From Streptomyces sp. NBC_01775 (GTDB taxonomy: Bacteria > Actinomycetota > Actinomycetes > Streptomycetales > Streptomycetaceae), in contig NZ_CP109104.1 of assembly GCF_035917675.1 (NCBI RefSeq), positions 6,510,001 to 6,574,000 of the forward strand: 64,000 nt of DNA. Reading direction: 5' to 3'. The position numbers and the translations under genes were made by a program. Position 1 is the first letter of the stretch, and every line of letters starts with the position of its first letter. Below the pieces are notes generated by a model. It did no database searches and had not been told where the DNA came from. It saw nothing but the letters and a program-made list of their open reading frames with translations. Below, piece by piece: positions 1 through 8,649 of this stretch.

Positions 1-2865
1 GCGCGCGCTCAAGGCGGTGCCGGTCTTGGCCGTGGAGTCGGCCGAGGCGGTGATCCGGTCGCGGGATCCGGGCGCCGCCTCGTCCAGCAGCCGGTCCAGC
101 TCGGCGCCCGGCACGGGCAGGGCGCGGGCGCGTACGTCGTAGTCGTCGCTGTTGGCGGTGGCGAACTCGCGGTGCAGCCCCACCTCGGCGGAGACCGGCG
201 AGAGGCCGCCGGGGTCGCTGCCGCGGTGCAGGGAGAACAGGTCGCTGTCCGTGCCGGTGCGGTCGGCATCCGGCGGGAGCTTCAGCAGCCTGGTCACCTG
301 GACGTGCGGAATGCTGATCTCGGAGAATCCGGCGCCCGACAGCCCGGCGCGCGGGGTCTGCGCCCGCGTGATGGTGAGCTTCAGCCAGTGTGCCGCGCCC
401 TGGGGCGCCTTGATCCGCTGCCTCTTGCCGTTGGGCTGGAGGAAGCTGGAGGCGCTGCCGTGGTCCGTCTCGACCTTCACGCGGGTCGGCGCCGCGCGGG
501 TGGCGTCCCCGGGCAGCGGCGTCAGCTCGATCGAGGAGGGGATGTCGACGGTGCCCTTGAAACCGGCCTTGATCCACTGCCCTTCCGGCTCGCCCGCCGT
601 GCCCTCGGCCCACGCGGTGTCCGGATTCCCGTCGAAAGCGCCGACGGGCTCGAACTGCGGCAGGTGGAAGAGCCAGTTGCCGCTGCTGGAGGCCGTCACG
701 GACTTGGCGCCGCGCAGCACCGAGGTCGTCTGGTGGCCCTTGCCCGTGGTCGGCAGGATCTGTTCGGGCTTCTCGCCGGGCTCCTGGACGCTGTCCGGAT
801 GGTTCTTCTCGTTCGCCGTGTAGGTGTACGAGGTGTTGCTGTTGACCAGCCCGAAGCGGGTGTCGGCGCGGCGCAGCCCGTCACCGGAGATCTGGAGGGG
901 CGGGGTGCCGATGCCCGGGTGGTTGTCCCCGGTCAGCACGGCCGGCCTGTCCTTGACCCGGGCGTCGCCGGCCAGCGGGAGCAGCGCCTCGGGGCCCCCG
1001 CTGACCTGCGCGGTGCCGGAGACCGGCTTGAGGGCGACGTCCTTGGGGCGCTTGGTGCCGGTCGGCTCGTAGATCTCCACGGCCCGCTGGCGCGGGTAGA
1101 AGCCGGCGACCTGGAGCGGGGTGTCCTCGGGGATGCGGCCTCCGGTCAGCTGCGGGCCGAAGGACTTCACTTTTCTGTAGCCGGATGCTTCGAGTGTCCG
1201 CTTGACGGTCTGCGGGGGTACGTAGCCCAGCTGGTCGGGGTCCAGGTCGTTGCGTACGACGACGTCGTAGAGCCCGGCGCGGGCCAGGAACTCCGCGAGC
1301 CCGGGGACCTCGCCGCCGCTCATCAGCGCCTGTTCGACCGCGTCGGTGGCCCTGCGGTTGCCGGGCGTGCCGAAGGGGACGTAATCGCGCTGCGCCCAGG
1401 GGGACTTGGCGAGCACGTCCAGCGGCTGGTCGACGGGCGAGCCCCAGGTGTAGAGGCCGTGCGCGGTGGCCGGGGTGACATAGGCGCGGGTGTGCGGGGA
1501 GTGCTCCTCCAGCCAGTCGGCCGTCTGTTCCCAGTGCCGGGGCAGCTTCTTGAACGCGCCCGCCTGGAGGATGTCACCGTTCGCGTACGGCAGGCACAGC
1601 CCCGGCAGCACGGCCAGCGCGGCGACCCACAGCAGCAGCCTGCGCCCCGGCAGCGGTCTCGTACCGCGGGTGCTGACGGCGACACCGGTCAGCTGTGCCA
1701 GCCCGAACACCAGGGCGAGGGCGAGGCCCGGCTGGAACTTGTAGATGTTGCGGAAGGGGCGCAGCCAGCCGTCCAGCCAGCCCTGGACAGGGTCGGCGAA
1801 CGGAGCGCCCAGCGCGCCCGCGTACCCGGCGAGCATCACACCGGTGACGGTGAGGACCGTCAGCACCAGCCAGCGCCGCTCCGGCAGGTCGCGGCGCGCC
1901 AGCCCGGCCAGGCCCAGCGCCGCGGCGAAGGCGCCGCCCAGGACGGCCAGCCAGCTCGCCGCGACGGTCCAGCCGGCGGGCAGCCAGGGCTCACCGAAGT
2001 GGAGGTAGGCGGTCCAGTTGCCGCCGCCGCGCAGCATCTCGGTGGCGGACATCGTGCCGGTGGTGGTCTGCGCGCTCTCCACATACGGCATGAAGTCCTC
2101 GCCGTACGCGCCCAGAAGCAGCAGTGGGACGTACCACCAGATGGTCGCCAGCAGCACTCCCGGCAGCCACCAGGCGAGCAGGGTGCGGCGTCTGCGGCCG
2201 GTGCGGGTGAGCACGTACAGCAGCGCGGGCAGCAGCGCCGCCAGCGTGGAGGCGGCGTTGACGCCGCCCATGAACGGGATGATCAGCGCCGAGCGCGCCG
2301 CCGCCACCCGGGGTGTGGCGGTGTACGAGGTGAGCGGCAGCAGCACCCAGGGCAGCACGGCGCCCGGCAGCGCGGCGGCGGAGGTGGAGCCGATGACGAT
2401 GGTGTAGGCGGGCCACAGCGCGTAGACGGCGGCGGCCAGCAGCCGGGTGTTCCGGGTGCCGGGGCCGAGCCGTTCGGCCAGCCGCAGCGCGCCCCAGAAC
2501 GCGGCGGCCACGATCAGCGACATCCACAGCCGCTCGGCCAGCCAGGTCGGTATCTGGAGCAGGTCGGTCAGCCCGTAGTAGGGCAGCGCGGGGAACAGAT
2601 AGCCGATGTACTGGTCGGCTATCCCGCCGAACCCGCCCCTGTCGTGCCACAGCTGCCCCAGGTCTCCCAGGAACTGCCAGGGGTCGGCGGCGACACCGAG
2701 CTTGGTCTCGAACGTCATCTTCCCCGGCGACTTGGCCAGGAAGGCGACGAATACGACCGCCCAGAATCCGAACAGCCAGCTCCGGGTCCACGGCCGTTCC
2801 GGAGGGGGAACGGGCTTCGGGGCCGGCGCCGGGGCCTGGGGTGGTGCCTGGACGGTCGTGGTCAT
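1..2865 (-). CDS. AftD-like alpha-(1->3)-arabinofuranosyltransferase family membrane protein, 3' end outside window
   Basis: Reading minus from the ATG at 2865, the frame stays open to the window edge (955 codons seen, no stop). The start reads MTTTVQAPPQ and a proline-rich cytoplasmic leader precedes the first membrane segment (SWLFGFWAVVFVAFLAKS). About ten hydrophobic segments fill the first ~480 residues, followed by a large soluble part. The topology and membrane half match the DUF3367/AftD family of GT-C glycosyltransferases, which in mycobacteria add arabinofuranose to arabinan. Streptomycetes do not make mycobacterial arabinogalactan, so the acceptor here is unknown and is probably another cell-wall glycopolymer. 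The ATG overlaps the TGA of the upstream methyltransferase gene (ATGA), which implies translational coupling. The linked DUF3068 and DUF2613-like genes support the AftD-locus assignment. Family members are commonly ~1400 aa, so about a third lies off the left edge. Confidence 0.85.
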   Translation of the reverse strand, partial: MTTTVQAPPQAPAPAPKPVPPPERPWTRSWLFGFWAVVFVAFLAKSPGKMTFETKLGVAADPWQFLGDLGQLWHDRGGFGGIADQYIGYLFPALPYYGLTDLLQIPTWLAERLWMSLIVAAAFWGALRLAERLGPGTRNTRLLAAAVYALWPAYTIVIGSTSAAALPGAVLPWVLLPLTSYTATPRVAAARSALIIPFMGGVNAASTLAALLPALLYVLTRTGRRRRTLLAWWLPGVLLATIWWYVPLLLLGAYGEDFMPYVESAQTTTGTMSATEMLRGGGNWTAYLHFGEPWLPAGWTVAASWLAVLGGAFAAALGLAGLARRDLPERRWLVLTVLTVTGVMLAGYAGALGAPFADPVQGWLDGWLRPFRNIYKFQPGLALALVFGLAQLTGVAVSTRGTRPLPGRRLLLWVAALAVLPGLCLPYANGDILQAGAFKKLPRHWEQTADWLEEHSPHTRAYVTPATAHGLYTWGSPVDQPLDVLAKSPWAQRDYVPFGTPGNRRATDAVEQALMSGGEVPGLAEFLARAGLYDVVVRNDLDPDQLGYVPPQTVKRTLEASGYRKVKSFGPQLTGGRIPEDTPLQVAGFYPRQRAVEIYEPTGTKRPKDVALKPVSGTAQVSGGPEALLPLAGDARVKDRPAVLTGDNHPGIGTPPLQISGDGLRRADTRFGLVNSNTSYTYTANEKNHPDSVQEPGEKPEQILPTTGKGHQTTSVLRGAKSVTASSSGNWLFHLPQFEPVGAFDGNPDTAWAEGTAGEPEGQWIKAGFKGTVDIPSSIELTPLPGDATRAAPTRVKVETDHGSASSFLQPNGKRQRIKAPQGAAHWLKLTITRAQTPRAGLSGAGFSEISIPHVQVTRLLKLPPDADRTGTDSDLFSLHRGSDPGGLSPVSAEVGLHREFATANSDDYDVRARALPVPGAELDRLLDEAAPGSRDRITASADSTAKTGTALSAR

Positions 2866-3590
2866 GTGGGACACCGCCGGAGGATGAGGAGGAGGTTCCA
2901 GGTGGCGAACTCGCGCAATCCGGGCACGCGGGTGATGGCGCCCGCCAGGAACGGCCAGTAGCGGGAGCGGGCCGAGACGATCTCCACGTCGCGCCGGGCG
3001 CGCACCTGACGGAGGGTGGTTCCTATGTGCACGGCGAACAGGTTCTCGCCGAGGGTGTGCTTGGCCGCGCGCCCCGTACGCCGCTGATAGCGGGCACGGG
3101 CACGCTCGGCGCCCAAGTAGTGCCAGGGCGCGGTCTCATGGCCGCCCCAGGGGGAGTACCAGTTGGTGAACGAGACGTAGATCAGCCCGTCGGGGCGGGT
3201 GACCCGGATCATCTCCGACAGGAACGTCTGCGGATCGGCCACGTGCTCCAGCACGTTGGAGGAGAAGCAGATGTCCGCCGTGCCGTCGGCCAGCGGCAGC
3301 AGATAGCCGTCGGCGACGACGGCACCCTCCGGACGGCGCTCGCCCGCGTGCAGCTCACGCGGGTCGGGCTCGAACAGATAGGCGTGCGCCCCTCGGCGGC
3401 GGAACTCCTCGGTGAAGTGCCCGCTGCCGCCGCCCACGTCCACGACCGTGCTGCCCTTGACCGGGACGTACCGCTCCACCTGCTCCGCGGCGTCGCGCGC
3501 CAGCAGGCCGTAGCAGTACTCGGGGTCGGTCTGCTCGCGCATGAAGGCGCGGAACAGCGCGACGGATCTTCGGATGGAGGGGTCCCGCAC
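2862..3590 (-). CDS. class I SAM-dependent methyltransferase
   Basis: 242 aa. The SAM-binding motif I is VVDVGGGSGHF near residue 50, an acidic residue closes strand 2 (YLFEPD) and the motif IV region reads ADICFSSNVLEHV, the usual pattern of a Methyltransf_11/UbiE-like enzyme. No membrane segment is visible. The GTG start at 3590 was chosen because it lies four bases after the stop of the glycosyltransferase gene and removes residues that are only the antisense shadow of that gene. Its own stop overlaps the start of the AftD-like gene. The three genes therefore look like one transcription unit, and the likely substrate is a sugar or lipid-linked intermediate of an envelope glycan (inferred from context only). 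Confidence 0.85.
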   Translation of the reverse strand: MRDPSIRRSVALFRAFMREQTDPEYCYGLLARDAAEQVERYVPVKGSTVVDVGGGSGHFTEEFRRRGAHAYLFEPDPRELHAGERRPEGAVVADGYLLPLADGTADICFSSNVLEHVADPQTFLSEMIRVTRPDGLIYVSFTNWYSPWGGHETAPWHYLGAERARARYQRRTGRAAKHTLGENLFAVHIGTTLRQVRARRDVEIVSARSRYWPFLAGAITRVPGLREFATWNLLLILRRCPT

Positions 3591-3594
3591 GGTC

Positions 3595-4854
3595 CTACCA
3601 CCGCCCAACGGGGATCGGTTGGGGGGAGGGGTGGGGGGAGGTCGGCGTCTGCTGAGAGGCCGTGGCCAGGGCGTACGCCTCGGCGGCCACGGAGCGGAAG
3701 CCGCGCACCGTGTTCGCCCAGCGGTAGCGGGCCGCGCGGCGCTCCGCCGCGCGGCCGAGCGCCAGACGGCGCTCCGCGGAGAGGGCCAGCGCGCACCAGT
3801 GCGCGGCGAACGCACTCTCGCCGCGCGCCAGCAGCCCGGTGACGCCGTCCTCGACGGAGTCGCGCAGCCCGGGGATGTCGAAGCCGATCGCCGGTGTGCC
3901 GCGCGCCGCCGCCTCGGTGACGACCAGCCCCCACCCTTCGACCAGGGAGGGGTGCAGCAGCATCCAGGAGCGGCACAGCAGCCGGTGCTTCTCGCCCTCG
4001 CTGATGTGGCCCGTGAAGGTGACCGAGGGGCCCGCCATGGCCTCCAGCGCGGATCTTTCCGGCCCGTCACCCACGATCACCAGCCGGCCGCCCGTGACCG
4101 GCCTGACCCGCTCCCACAGGCGCAGCAGCAGGTCGACACGCTTGTACTCCACCAGGCGCCCCATCGCCAGGAACAGCGGCTCGGGCGACTTGGACACCAG
4201 CGGCCCGGGATCCTCGACCCCGTTGTGGACGATGCGGATCTCCTCGGCGGGCACGCCCAGCGCGCTCAACGCCTGCGCCGTCGAACCGGATACCGCCACT
4301 TTGAGGTTGGCGCGGTGATTGTGCGCCAGCGCCCAGTGTTCGAGACGGCGGCCCAGGCGTGCCGCGGGGGCCGGATAGCGCATCCCCCACAGGTCGGTGT
4401 GCACGTGGTTGACGAAGCACAGCGTGGGTCCGCGGTGCCACAGCGGTGCGAGGTACGGCATGCCGTTGCAGACCTCGACCAGCAGATCGCAGTCGCCGAT
4501 CTGGCGGGCGAAGGCACGACGGGCGCGCAGGAAGTGCCCGGCGTCCCCGCCGGCGGAGACGACACGGTAGTCGCGGTAGGCGGCGGGGCCGCCGCACAGG
4601 AGGGTGACCTGATGGCCGTGCGAGGTGAGCCCCTCGGCTATCCGGTCGATCAGCAGCTCGGAGCCGCCCGCCGCCGGATTGCCGAGATCGCGCCGCGCGA
4701 GGAACACGATGCGGCGCGGGGACCCTGGATCGGCTGCACGCTGCCTGCGCGGGGCAGTGCTGTGCCCGGTGCCCTGCCCGGTGGGGGAGGCGGGGACGAA
4801 GGCGGCGTGGGTGCCGTGTGGGGGGACCAGGGAAGGTCGTACGTGCTGGGGCAT
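3595..4854 (-). CDS. GT4-family glycosyltransferase
   Basis: 419 aa with two Rossmann halves, as in GT-B enzymes. The N-terminal half has the donor/acceptor glycine motif (NPAAGGSELLIDRIAEGL). The C-terminal half carries the nucleotide-sugar region (FLAMGRLVEYKRVDLLL, IVGDGPERSALE) and the GT4 EX7E signature in LVEGWGLVVTEAAARGTP. The first ~45 residues are Pro/Gly-rich and probably disordered. It is the promoter-proximal gene of the minus-strand envelope set and is spaced four bases from the methyltransferase. It probably transfers a sugar from an NDP or lipid donor to an envelope glycan on the cytoplasmic face. The exact sugar cannot be read from sequence. Confidence 0.9.
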   Translation of the reverse strand: MPQHVRPSLVPPHGTHAAFVPASPTGQGTGHSTAPRRQRAADPGSPRRIVFLARRDLGNPAAGGSELLIDRIAEGLTSHGHQVTLLCGGPAAYRDYRVVSAGGDAGHFLRARRAFARQIGDCDLLVEVCNGMPYLAPLWHRGPTLCFVNHVHTDLWGMRYPAPAARLGRRLEHWALAHNHRANLKVAVSGSTAQALSALGVPAEEIRIVHNGVEDPGPLVSKSPEPLFLAMGRLVEYKRVDLLLRLWERVRPVTGGRLVIVGDGPERSALEAMAGPSVTFTGHISEGEKHRLLCRSWMLLHPSLVEGWGLVVTEAAARGTPAIGFDIPGLRDSVEDGVTGLLARGESAFAAHWCALALSAERRLALGRAAERRAARYRWANTVRGFRSVAAEAYALATASQQTPTSPHPSPQPIPVGRW

Positions 4855-5183
4855 ATGTGCTCCAACTCGTCTCAGGGTGCGGTAGGAATCAGTCCTTGCG
4901 AAGGCGGTGCGGGGGCTGTGCGCAGGGGGTGTGCCGGGGTGGTGCGGGGGCGGTGCGCGTTGGATGGCTCAGTGTTCGCCGCTGCGTTCACGGGTGGCTA
5001 CTCACCGGAGTGACAATTTTGGCGCTGAATTGAACTGATGCTTCATCACTTCGCGCTCTGCGAGGTGTTCACTCACGCGTGGGGCGCAATGGCCGTGCGT
5101 GCCGGGCATCCGGTCGCGCGCACTTGCCCCGGTCAAGCCTTCCCAGGGCCCGCCTGATGGCCGGATGTCCGGTCGGGCTTCGG
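4855..5183. other. gene-free stretch between GT4 gene and DUF3068 gene
   Basis: No convincing gene. It must carry the promoter of the minus-strand GT4 operon. The right half (5020-5050) is unusually AT-rich for this genome and holds a small perfect inverted repeat TGATG-CTT-CATCA at 5036-5048. The left part (4900-4980) is a G-rich low-complexity run. I cannot place -35/-10 boxes with confidence. Confidence 0.5.
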
Positions 5184-5199
5184 TCAGGCTCCGACCGGA
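5168..5199 (-). terminator. stem-loop spanning the DUF3068 stop codon
   Basis: Perfect 9-bp arms TCCGGTCGG / CCGACCGGA with a 14-nt loop. The stop codon of the DUF3068 gene (5184-5186) lies in the loop. There is no T-run, as is usual in Streptomyces. It would end minus-strand transcription before the GT4 operon. Confidence 0.5.
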
Positions 5200-6167
5200 T
5201 GCTGCGTCGTCCCGGGCGGCGTCTGTCGGGGACGGCGTCCCCTGACGACCAGTATCGCCCCCACCACGGCACACACGGCGCCGGCCGAGACCGCGCCGAT
5301 AGGTGCCACGCTGCCCACCATCCTCAGCTGCGAGTTGTCGTCCTCGGCGAAGTCCACGGCATCCTGCTGGGTCTTCTTGGTGAACGCCAGCTTCTCGCTC
5401 TCCAGCAGCGTCACCTTGTCGCTCTTGCCGCCGGGCGCGCGCAGCGTCATCCGGGGCCCTGTCGCGGCGTACAGGATGCGGCCGGTGCGCTCGTCCACGA
5501 TGAAGTCCAGGCCCGAATTCTCGTACCACTCCTCGGCGTTGACCTGGCCGCTCTTCGGCTTGTCCACCAGGACCCCCGGCACCTGACGGGTCCCGGCGCG
5601 GGAGGGCTCGACCTTGCCGGTGAAGCGCAGCCCCTCGTAGCCGCGCACCTTCGCCTTGCCCTTGTAGTGCAGCGGAACGGTTCCGCCCAGCGTGCTGTCC
5701 CACCAGACGTAGTCGCGCTTCGCCACGTCGAAGGGCCACTTCAGGTATGCCTCGCCGCTGAAGTCCTTCGGCTTGGAGCCGCAGCAGTCGACCGGCTTGT
5801 TGGTCTTCCGGTTGGTCACCCAGCGCTCCGTCGTCCACTGGAAGGACTTACGGGGGTCGTCCAGCTTGGCGGTCTTGGGGTTGTCGATGGTCTGGGAGAC
5901 GTTCCACACGGCCCGGCCGGTCTTCTCGCTGGCCGCGACGTCCCCCAGCACGCGCCGGGTGACGGTGAGTTCCTGGTCGCTCTTGGTCTTCAGTTCCTGC
6001 TGGTCGAAGTACTTCCCCTCGCCCTTGAAGACCGAGGTCACATTCACGTCGGTGGGAGTGCGCTTGGCACGTGGTTCGACGTACCAGGTGAGCATCGGCG
6101 CGAGCACGATCAGGAAGACGCCCAGGCCCAGCAGGACCAGGGCGAGCGGCGAGGCGGTACGGCGCAT
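5184..6167 (-). CDS. DUF3068 / PorA-family membrane-anchored protein
   Basis: 327 aa. An N-terminal hydrophobic anchor (LALVLLGLGVFLIVLAPML) precedes a large extracellular beta-rich domain, and a second membrane segment sits near the C-terminus (SAGAVCAVVGAILVV). This two-anchor layout is that of the actinobacterial DUF3068 family, called Porin PorA in Pfam, whose biochemical role is unknown. Two adjacent cysteines (CCGSK) lie mid-domain. I chose ATG 6167 because GGAG sits eight bases upstream; a GTG nine bases further upstream (6176) is possible. Its position beside AftD-like, methyltransferase and GT4 genes suggests a role in envelope glycan export or assembly. Confidence 0.8.
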   Translation of the reverse strand: MRRTASPLALVLLGLGVFLIVLAPMLTWYVEPRAKRTPTDVNVTSVFKGEGKYFDQQELKTKSDQELTVTRRVLGDVAASEKTGRAVWNVSQTIDNPKTAKLDDPRKSFQWTTERWVTNRKTNKPVDCCGSKPKDFSGEAYLKWPFDVAKRDYVWWDSTLGGTVPLHYKGKAKVRGYEGLRFTGKVEPSRAGTRQVPGVLVDKPKSGQVNAEEWYENSGLDFIVDERTGRILYAATGPRMTLRAPGGKSDKVTLLESEKLAFTKKTQQDAVDFAEDDNSQLRMVGSVAPIGAVSAGAVCAVVGAILVVRGRRPRQTPPGTTQHPVGA

Positions 6168-6477
6168 GCTGGGCACTCCGAGGTGGTCTTGACCTGCGCG
6201 TCAGGCGACCCTGCGGCAGGTATGGCGCTGCGACGGGGAAGTGCACGTGCGATGAAGGGCCGTTGGGAGGCCGGTGAAGGGAACGGAGGGATCGTCTGGA
6301 GGGTCCGTATGGGCGGGAAACCGTAGGCCGTCCCTTGACACGGCGTCAATGCTTCCCGACACTCAGCAACTCAAGAGGGGTTTGGCTCTGGGGGCGGGGC
6401 CGTCGCGCCGAGCCGTCGCGTGTGCTCACGGCTCTTACGGCCACCACGGCACCGACGAAGAGAGGTTCGCCTCCGCC
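6168..6477. other. divergent intergenic region upstream of DUF3068 and DUF2613-like genes
   Basis: No gene seen in about 310 bases. It contains a plausible plus-strand promoter, listed separately. The remainder is mixed G-rich sequence without clear secondary structure. Confidence 0.5.
6335..6363 (+). promoter_or_regulatory. candidate promoter with overlapping inverted repeat
   Basis: TTGACA (6335-6340) is followed after 17 bases by GACACT (6358-6363). The -35 box is part of a perfect inverted repeat TTGAC-ACGGC-GTCAA (6335-6349), which could be a repressor site. It lies 115 bases upstream of the DUF2613-like start, leaving a long leader. Confidence 0.4.
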
Positions 6478-6777
6478 ATGCACAGACTCCTCGCCGCCAC
6501 GCTCACCAGCGTGGTCGCCGCCGGTCTCGCCGTCGGCGCGGGGTTCGGCATAGTCGCCGCACTCGACGCCACCCCCGACCAGCCCAACGTGCCGCTCGTG
6601 CACTTCCACTCCTCCCCGGAGGAGGTACCAGGGCTGGGCGAGTCCGCGCTGCCCTCGGCATCCCCGAGCGGCTCCTCCTCGCCGGACGGCTCACCGTCCC
6701 CGAGCGGTTCACCCCAGTCGTCCGAGGACGGCGATTCGGCCTCGGCCTCGGCCTCGGCCTCCACACCGGGAGACTGA
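6478..6777 (+). CDS. small secreted/membrane-anchored DUF2613-like protein
   Basis: 99 aa. The hydrophobic N-terminus (VVAAGLAVGAGFGIVAAL) is a signal anchor. It is followed by a Ser/Pro/Asp-rich low-complexity tail of the kind found as a wall spacer. Length and N-terminus resemble DUF2613, the family of the small secreted protein beside aftD in mycobacteria (Rv0236A), and the AftD-like gene is close by here too. The start ATG 6478 has GAGAGG about ten bases upstream. The frame is open further upstream, but the signal-anchor layout fits this start. It ends three bases before the next gene's GTG. Function unknown. Confidence 0.65.
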   Translation: MHRLLAATLTSVVAAGLAVGAGFGIVAALDATPDQPNVPLVHFHSSPEEVPGLGESALPSASPSGSSSPDGSPSPSGSPQSSEDGDSASASASASTPGD

Positions 6778-6780
6778 CCC

Positions 6781-8010
6781 GTGAGAGCCGTGCCCGCGCG
6801 CTCGGCCTGGCAGGACGTACCGCCGCCGCGCGTAAGGAAGTTCGCCGAGCGGGCGATGGCCGAGGTGCCCGTGCTCGCGCAGGACATCCTCGACGCCATC
6901 CGGCGCGAGTATCCGGCGCTGCCCCTCGTGCTGGACGATTCGGGCGAGCCCATGGCGCTGATCGGTATCCGGCGCGCGCTGGAACACTTCGTCGAGCACC
7001 TGGCCACGGGCCTGGATACCCCGCATGTGCCCCCGCAGGTCTTCCAGGAGTTCGGCCGCGGCGAGGTGCTCCAGGGCCGCAGCCTCGACTCCCTCCAGGC
7101 CATCTACCGGCTCGGCATCCGGCTCGCCTGGCGCCGGCTCGCCGAGATCGGCACCCAGATGGAGATCCCGCCACCCGCCATGTACGAACTGGCCGAGTCC
7201 GGCTTCCAGTACCTGGACGGGCTGGTCGCCGAGTCCGTACGCGGCTACGCGGAGGCGGCGGCACGGCAGGCCGGTGAGCGGCTGCGCCTCCAGCGCAGGC
7301 TGCTCGACCTGCTGCTGTCCGAGCACCATCACCACCGCGTCTCCGGCGACCCCTCCGACCTGCTCGCCGACCGGGCAGCGCGGATCGGCTGGCGGGTGCC
7401 CCGGACGGTCGCCGTCGCGGTACTGGTGCGCCCCGCGCGCTCGGCCGTACCGCCCGCCGTGGGGGATGAGGTGCTGCTCGACATGGACTGCGAGCAGCCG
7501 CGCATGGTCGTCCCCGAACCGGAGGCTCCGGGCCGGCCGGAGCTGCTGCGCAGGGCGATCGCCGGGTGGGCGGGCGCCGTCGGGCCGCCGGTGCCGCTGG
7601 CCGACGCGGTCAAGTCCCTGCGCTGGGCACAGGCGGCCGTCGGCCTGATGGAGCGCGGCCTGCTGCCGGACGGGGAGCTGCTCTACTGCACCGACCACAC
7701 CGAGGCGCTCGTCCTGCTGCCGCCCGAGGAACTGATCGCCGGGCTGACCCGCCGCAGGCTGGCGCCCCTGCGCGAGTGCGGGCCCACCCACAGCCGCCGC
7801 CTGGCGGAGACGCTGCTGGCCTGGCTGGAGACCCGCGGCGGCGCCCCCGAGGTCGCCGGCCGCCTGGGCGTCCACCCGCAGACGGTGCGCTACCGGCTGC
7901 GGCAGATACGCGAGCTGTGGGGGGACGACATCGACGATGCGGACAGCCGCTTCGAACTGGAGCTGGTGCTGCGCTCGATGCGGCTGCGCGGCGAGCTGGG
8001 GGTGGGGTAG
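6781..8010 (+). CDS. PucR/CdaR-type helix-turn-helix transcriptional regulator
   Basis: 409 aa. A helical N-terminal sensor region (to ~190) and a GGDEF-like middle precede the PucR C-terminal HTH. The HTH includes VAGRLGVHPQTVRYRLRQIR around residue 360, the family signature. It is a paralogue of FasR elsewhere in this window. It starts at GTG 6781, three bases after the small secreted protein gene, so the two may be co-transcribed. The ligand and targets are not evident. Confidence 0.85.
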   Translation: MRAVPARSAWQDVPPPRVRKFAERAMAEVPVLAQDILDAIRREYPALPLVLDDSGEPMALIGIRRALEHFVEHLATGLDTPHVPPQVFQEFGRGEVLQGRSLDSLQAIYRLGIRLAWRRLAEIGTQMEIPPPAMYELAESGFQYLDGLVAESVRGYAEAAARQAGERLRLQRRLLDLLLSEHHHHRVSGDPSDLLADRAARIGWRVPRTVAVAVLVRPARSAVPPAVGDEVLLDMDCEQPRMVVPEPEAPGRPELLRRAIAGWAGAVGPPVPLADAVKSLRWAQAAVGLMERGLLPDGELLYCTDHTEALVLLPPEELIAGLTRRRLAPLRECGPTHSRRLAETLLAWLETRGGAPEVAGRLGVHPQTVRYRLRQIRELWGDDIDDADSRFELELVLRSMRLRGELGVG

Positions 8011-8122
8011 CGGGGGAGCGGGGGAGGGGGGGAGAGGGGGAGAGGGGCCTGGACCCGTGCCGGGCGTGGGTGTCACTCCGCGTGACTGTCGCGCTCTGCG
8101 CGGATGTCACTCGGTGTGGTCG

Positions 8123-8563
8123 TCACTCCACGTGGTCACCCAGCATCCGCTTGAGCAGGTCCCGCAGCAGAGTGCGCTCGGTGAGCGTCAGCTCGGCCAG
8201 TGGCTCGTCCGCGAAATCCAGGCCTCCGCGCAGCTGCGCCGCGGTGGCGCGGCCCTCCTCGGTGGCGGCGGCGACCTTGACCCTCCGGTCGGCCGGGTCG
8301 GCCCTGCGCTCGACCAGCCCCCGGGATTCCAGCCGGTCGACTATCCCCGTCACGTTCGACGGCTCGCACTTGAGCTGCCGCGCCACCTGCCGCATCGGAG
8401 TGGGCTCACGCGCCAGCAGCGCCAGCACGCGGGCCTGCGCGCCGGTCAACGAGTGCTCGGCGGCGGCCAGTTCGTACTCCGCGTGATAGCGCGCGACCAC
8501 AGTGCCGAACAGCTGAACGACCTCACGCGTGAGCGTGTCAGGGGTGCGGATTCCGGCTGTCAT
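8123..8563 (-). CDS. MarR-family transcriptional regulator
   Basis: 146 aa, the standard MarR length. The winged-helix region includes LTGAQARVLALLAREPTPM, the recognition helix (CEPSNVTGIVDRLESRGLV) and the wing (RRADPADRRVKVAAATEEG). The only cysteine is Cys66, at the start of the recognition helix. The N-terminal redox cysteine of OhrR-type MarR proteins is absent. It is divergent from an NADPH oxidoreductase with 86 bases between them, the typical arrangement of a repressor and its target. GAGG sits about ten bases before the ATG. Confidence 0.9.
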   Translation of the reverse strand: MTAGIRTPDTLTREVVQLFGTVVARYHAEYELAAAEHSLTGAQARVLALLAREPTPMRQVARQLKCEPSNVTGIVDRLESRGLVERRADPADRRVKVAAATEEGRATAAQLRGGLDFADEPLAELTLTERTLLRDLLKRMLGDHVE

Positions 8564-8581
8564 GCGACCAGTCTACCTCAA

Positions 8582-8626
8582 TGCTTGACAACATGAAATA
8601 TAAATGTGCATGGTTGTTTCATCATC
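8582..8626. promoter_or_regulatory. AT-rich putative MarR operator between divergent genes
   Basis: A strikingly AT-rich patch lies in the MarR/oxidoreductase intergenic region. It contains TTGACA (8585-8590) and imperfect inverted repeats: CAACATG (near 8589) facing CATGGTTG, and ATGAAA facing TTTCAT. MarR operators are usually AT-rich palindromes overlapping promoter boxes. This patch is the only candidate between the two genes. Confidence 0.5.
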
Positions 8627-8649
8627 TGCAATATCGAGGAGGATCAACC

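Noticed and set aside
172..2961. 929-codon plus-strand open frame
   Set aside because: It is antisense to the AftD-like gene, is Arg/Gly/Gln-rich without family motifs, and arises from GC-biased third positions.
8123..8563. OhrR repressor of ohr
   Set aside because: The N-terminal sensor cysteine is absent and the divergent partner is the oxidoreductase, with ohr downstream of it.
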